Source: Capsicum annuum
Taxonomy: Eukaryota > Streptophyta > Magnoliopsida > Solanales > Solanaceae
DNA length: 64,000 nucleotides
Assembly: GCF_002878395.1 (NCBI RefSeq)
Contig: NC_061117.1
Coordinates: 223,400,543 to 223,464,542, forward strand
Reading direction: 5' to 3'
Below the pieces are notes generated by a model that saw only the letters and a list, made by a program, of their open reading frames with translations, made no database searches and was not told where the DNA came from. How positions within the stretch are numbered: the stretch's first letter is position 1; every line of letters begins with the position of its first letter. Positions 63,102 through 64,000 of this stretch are shown here, one piece after another. The translations under genes and the position numbers were made by a program.

Positions 63102-63221
63102 CTATGTTGCTCAGACTCTTTCAAAGTGTCATCGGGTGTGCGTCACATCCTTTAAACGTACTGCATTTTTGGAGGATCCAACATGGGTGCGGCAACTTTT
63201 TTGAGAGTCTGAGCAACTTAG
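63102..63221. mobile_element. hAT-type MITE with 8-bp TSD
   Basis: A 120-bp element. The left terminus 'ctatgttgctcagactct' and the reverse complement of the right terminus ('ctaagttgctcagactct') match at 17 of 18 positions. It is flanked by gctttaag at 63094-63101 and 63222-63229. An 8-bp TSD points to the hAT superfamily. Confidence 0.9.
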
Positions 63222-63229
63222 GCTTTAAG

Positions 63230-63723
63230 GCCAAAGATATTTGTGAAAGTATTGGAAAAGACTTAAATCGAAGTACAATCTTTTTTCAAAAAAACTTTTA
63301 TGCAAAAGGTAGGGAACTTAAATACAAGGACAAGTTAGAGAAAGTCAACATCTTTTTTTTTTTTCTGAAAAATATTTATCATGAAATATGAATAAGGAAG
63401 GCCACTCCAATATTTGAGATGAGAGTGGAGAGGGTGTTGTGAATCTAAACATCGAGGATTTCTCTACTTAAAACCGTTTTAACAAATAGTTCAGCGTTGC
63501 ACGAAATATAGGAGTCATACAGGATAACCTACACTCCCGGCATTTAATGTACATTCAAGGATACTTACATTTCGATGAGAAAAAATCTTAAGATAAAAAG
63601 TAGACTATGGGATAACAACATGACCTGCATTGCGTTGCAAAAGCTTTAAAGTCAAAATAGTAATACCTATGTAGAAAAGAAAGCTCCCTCAACGGCTGCC
63701 AGAAAGAAGCATGTGAGATTGTA
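63230..63723. other. 3' flank of the PPR gene
   Basis: No gene. The 95-residue ORF at 63104-63391 is partly MITE-derived. The part next to 63724 is the presumed 3' UTR of the minus-strand PPR gene. Confidence 0.4.
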
Positions 63724-64000
63724 CTACAAAGCGGAATCAGACTGAAGCTTGGGGAGACTCTTCTGAAGCATCGTCAACAATTCACTGCAGGGAATGCTAA
63801 ATCCTTCTGATTTTTTCTGCGAAAAGTTTGGCAACAGTTCCTCCACATTAATATCCTCGGAAATATTACAAAGACATTCCAAGATGGTGGAAGTAAGTCT
63901 GAGGTCTAGCTCAATGCCCTTAGCAGCCATTTTGCGAAGCAAATCAATAATTTCTGCTGTTTCACCATGCAAACTAAAGCCCTTGAGTAAACAATCATAC
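63724..64000 (-). CDS. Pentatricopeptide repeat protein, C-terminal end (partial)
   Basis: The open frame continues past the right edge. The visible 92 residues start YDCLLKGFSLHGETAEIIDL and continue LRKMAAKGIELDLRLTSTIL, one complete P-type PPR motif of 35 residues with the start of another, then a Ser/Leu-rich tail and stop at 63724. PPR proteins bind organelle RNA; the target cannot be read from this piece. The motif fit is good, but only one full repeat is visible. Confidence 0.75.
   Translation of the reverse strand, partial: YDCLLKGFSLHGETAEIIDLLRKMAAKGIELDLRLTSTILECLCNISEDINVEELLPNFSQKKSEGFSIPCSELLTMLQKSLPKLQSDSAL

Overview
This window is nuclear DNA from a dicot plant, most likely a member of the nightshade family (Solanaceae). 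The evidence is AT-rich intergenic DNA, intron-rich genes with GT-AG junctions, and many copies of repeats I recognise as typical of Solanaceae: tRNA-derived SINEs (SolS- and TS-like), (TTG)n-tailed LINE 3' ends, and 'ctccctccgt' Stowaway-like MITEs. Genus is not assigned. All family names rest on remembered motifs, not on a search.

Layout. 1-11 kb is gene-poor and repeat-rich. It holds a LINE 3' end at the left edge, a single-exon ORF resembling an internally deleted 2OG-Fe(II) oxygenase-like plant protein (1653-2387, -), a decayed actin-related-protein fragment (5237-6476, -), gypsy and copia remnants, and a long inverted repeat (7691-8841). 11-24 kb carries three genes on the minus strand: a small Lin0512-family gene (11501-11890), a five-exon ATG8 autophagy gene (14561-16989), and an eleven-exon beta-1,3-galactosyltransferase (19590-23466). 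24-40 kb is mostly intergenic, with two compact genes: an intronless geranylgeranyl diphosphate synthase small-subunit gene (28949-29944, +) and an S40/DUF584 senescence-regulator-like gene (32307-32894, -).

40-55 kb has two adjacent plus-strand mitochondrial genes: a complex I assembly factor of the NDUFAF2 type (eight exons, 40454-45889) and a complete aconitase (twenty exons, 966 codons plus stop, 47691-54834). 55-64 kb has a minus-strand LRR/RNI-like gene whose N-terminal exons I cannot find (55425-58577), more repeats, and the C-terminal end of a PPR-protein gene running off the right edge (63724-64000, -).

The genes do not form one pathway. Themes are organelle metabolism (aconitase, NDUFAF2, plastid GGPPS subunit, PPR), secretory-pathway glycosylation (galactosyltransferase) and senescence/autophagy (ATG8, S40). 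No tRNA, rRNA or CRISPR was found, and I see no convincing new multi-gene system. The points most worth a second look are the diverged actin-related remnant, an ATG-TAA start-stop element just before the aconitase start, repeated short (TTG)n-tailed retro-insertions with clear target-site duplications, and the plant Lin0512 gene.
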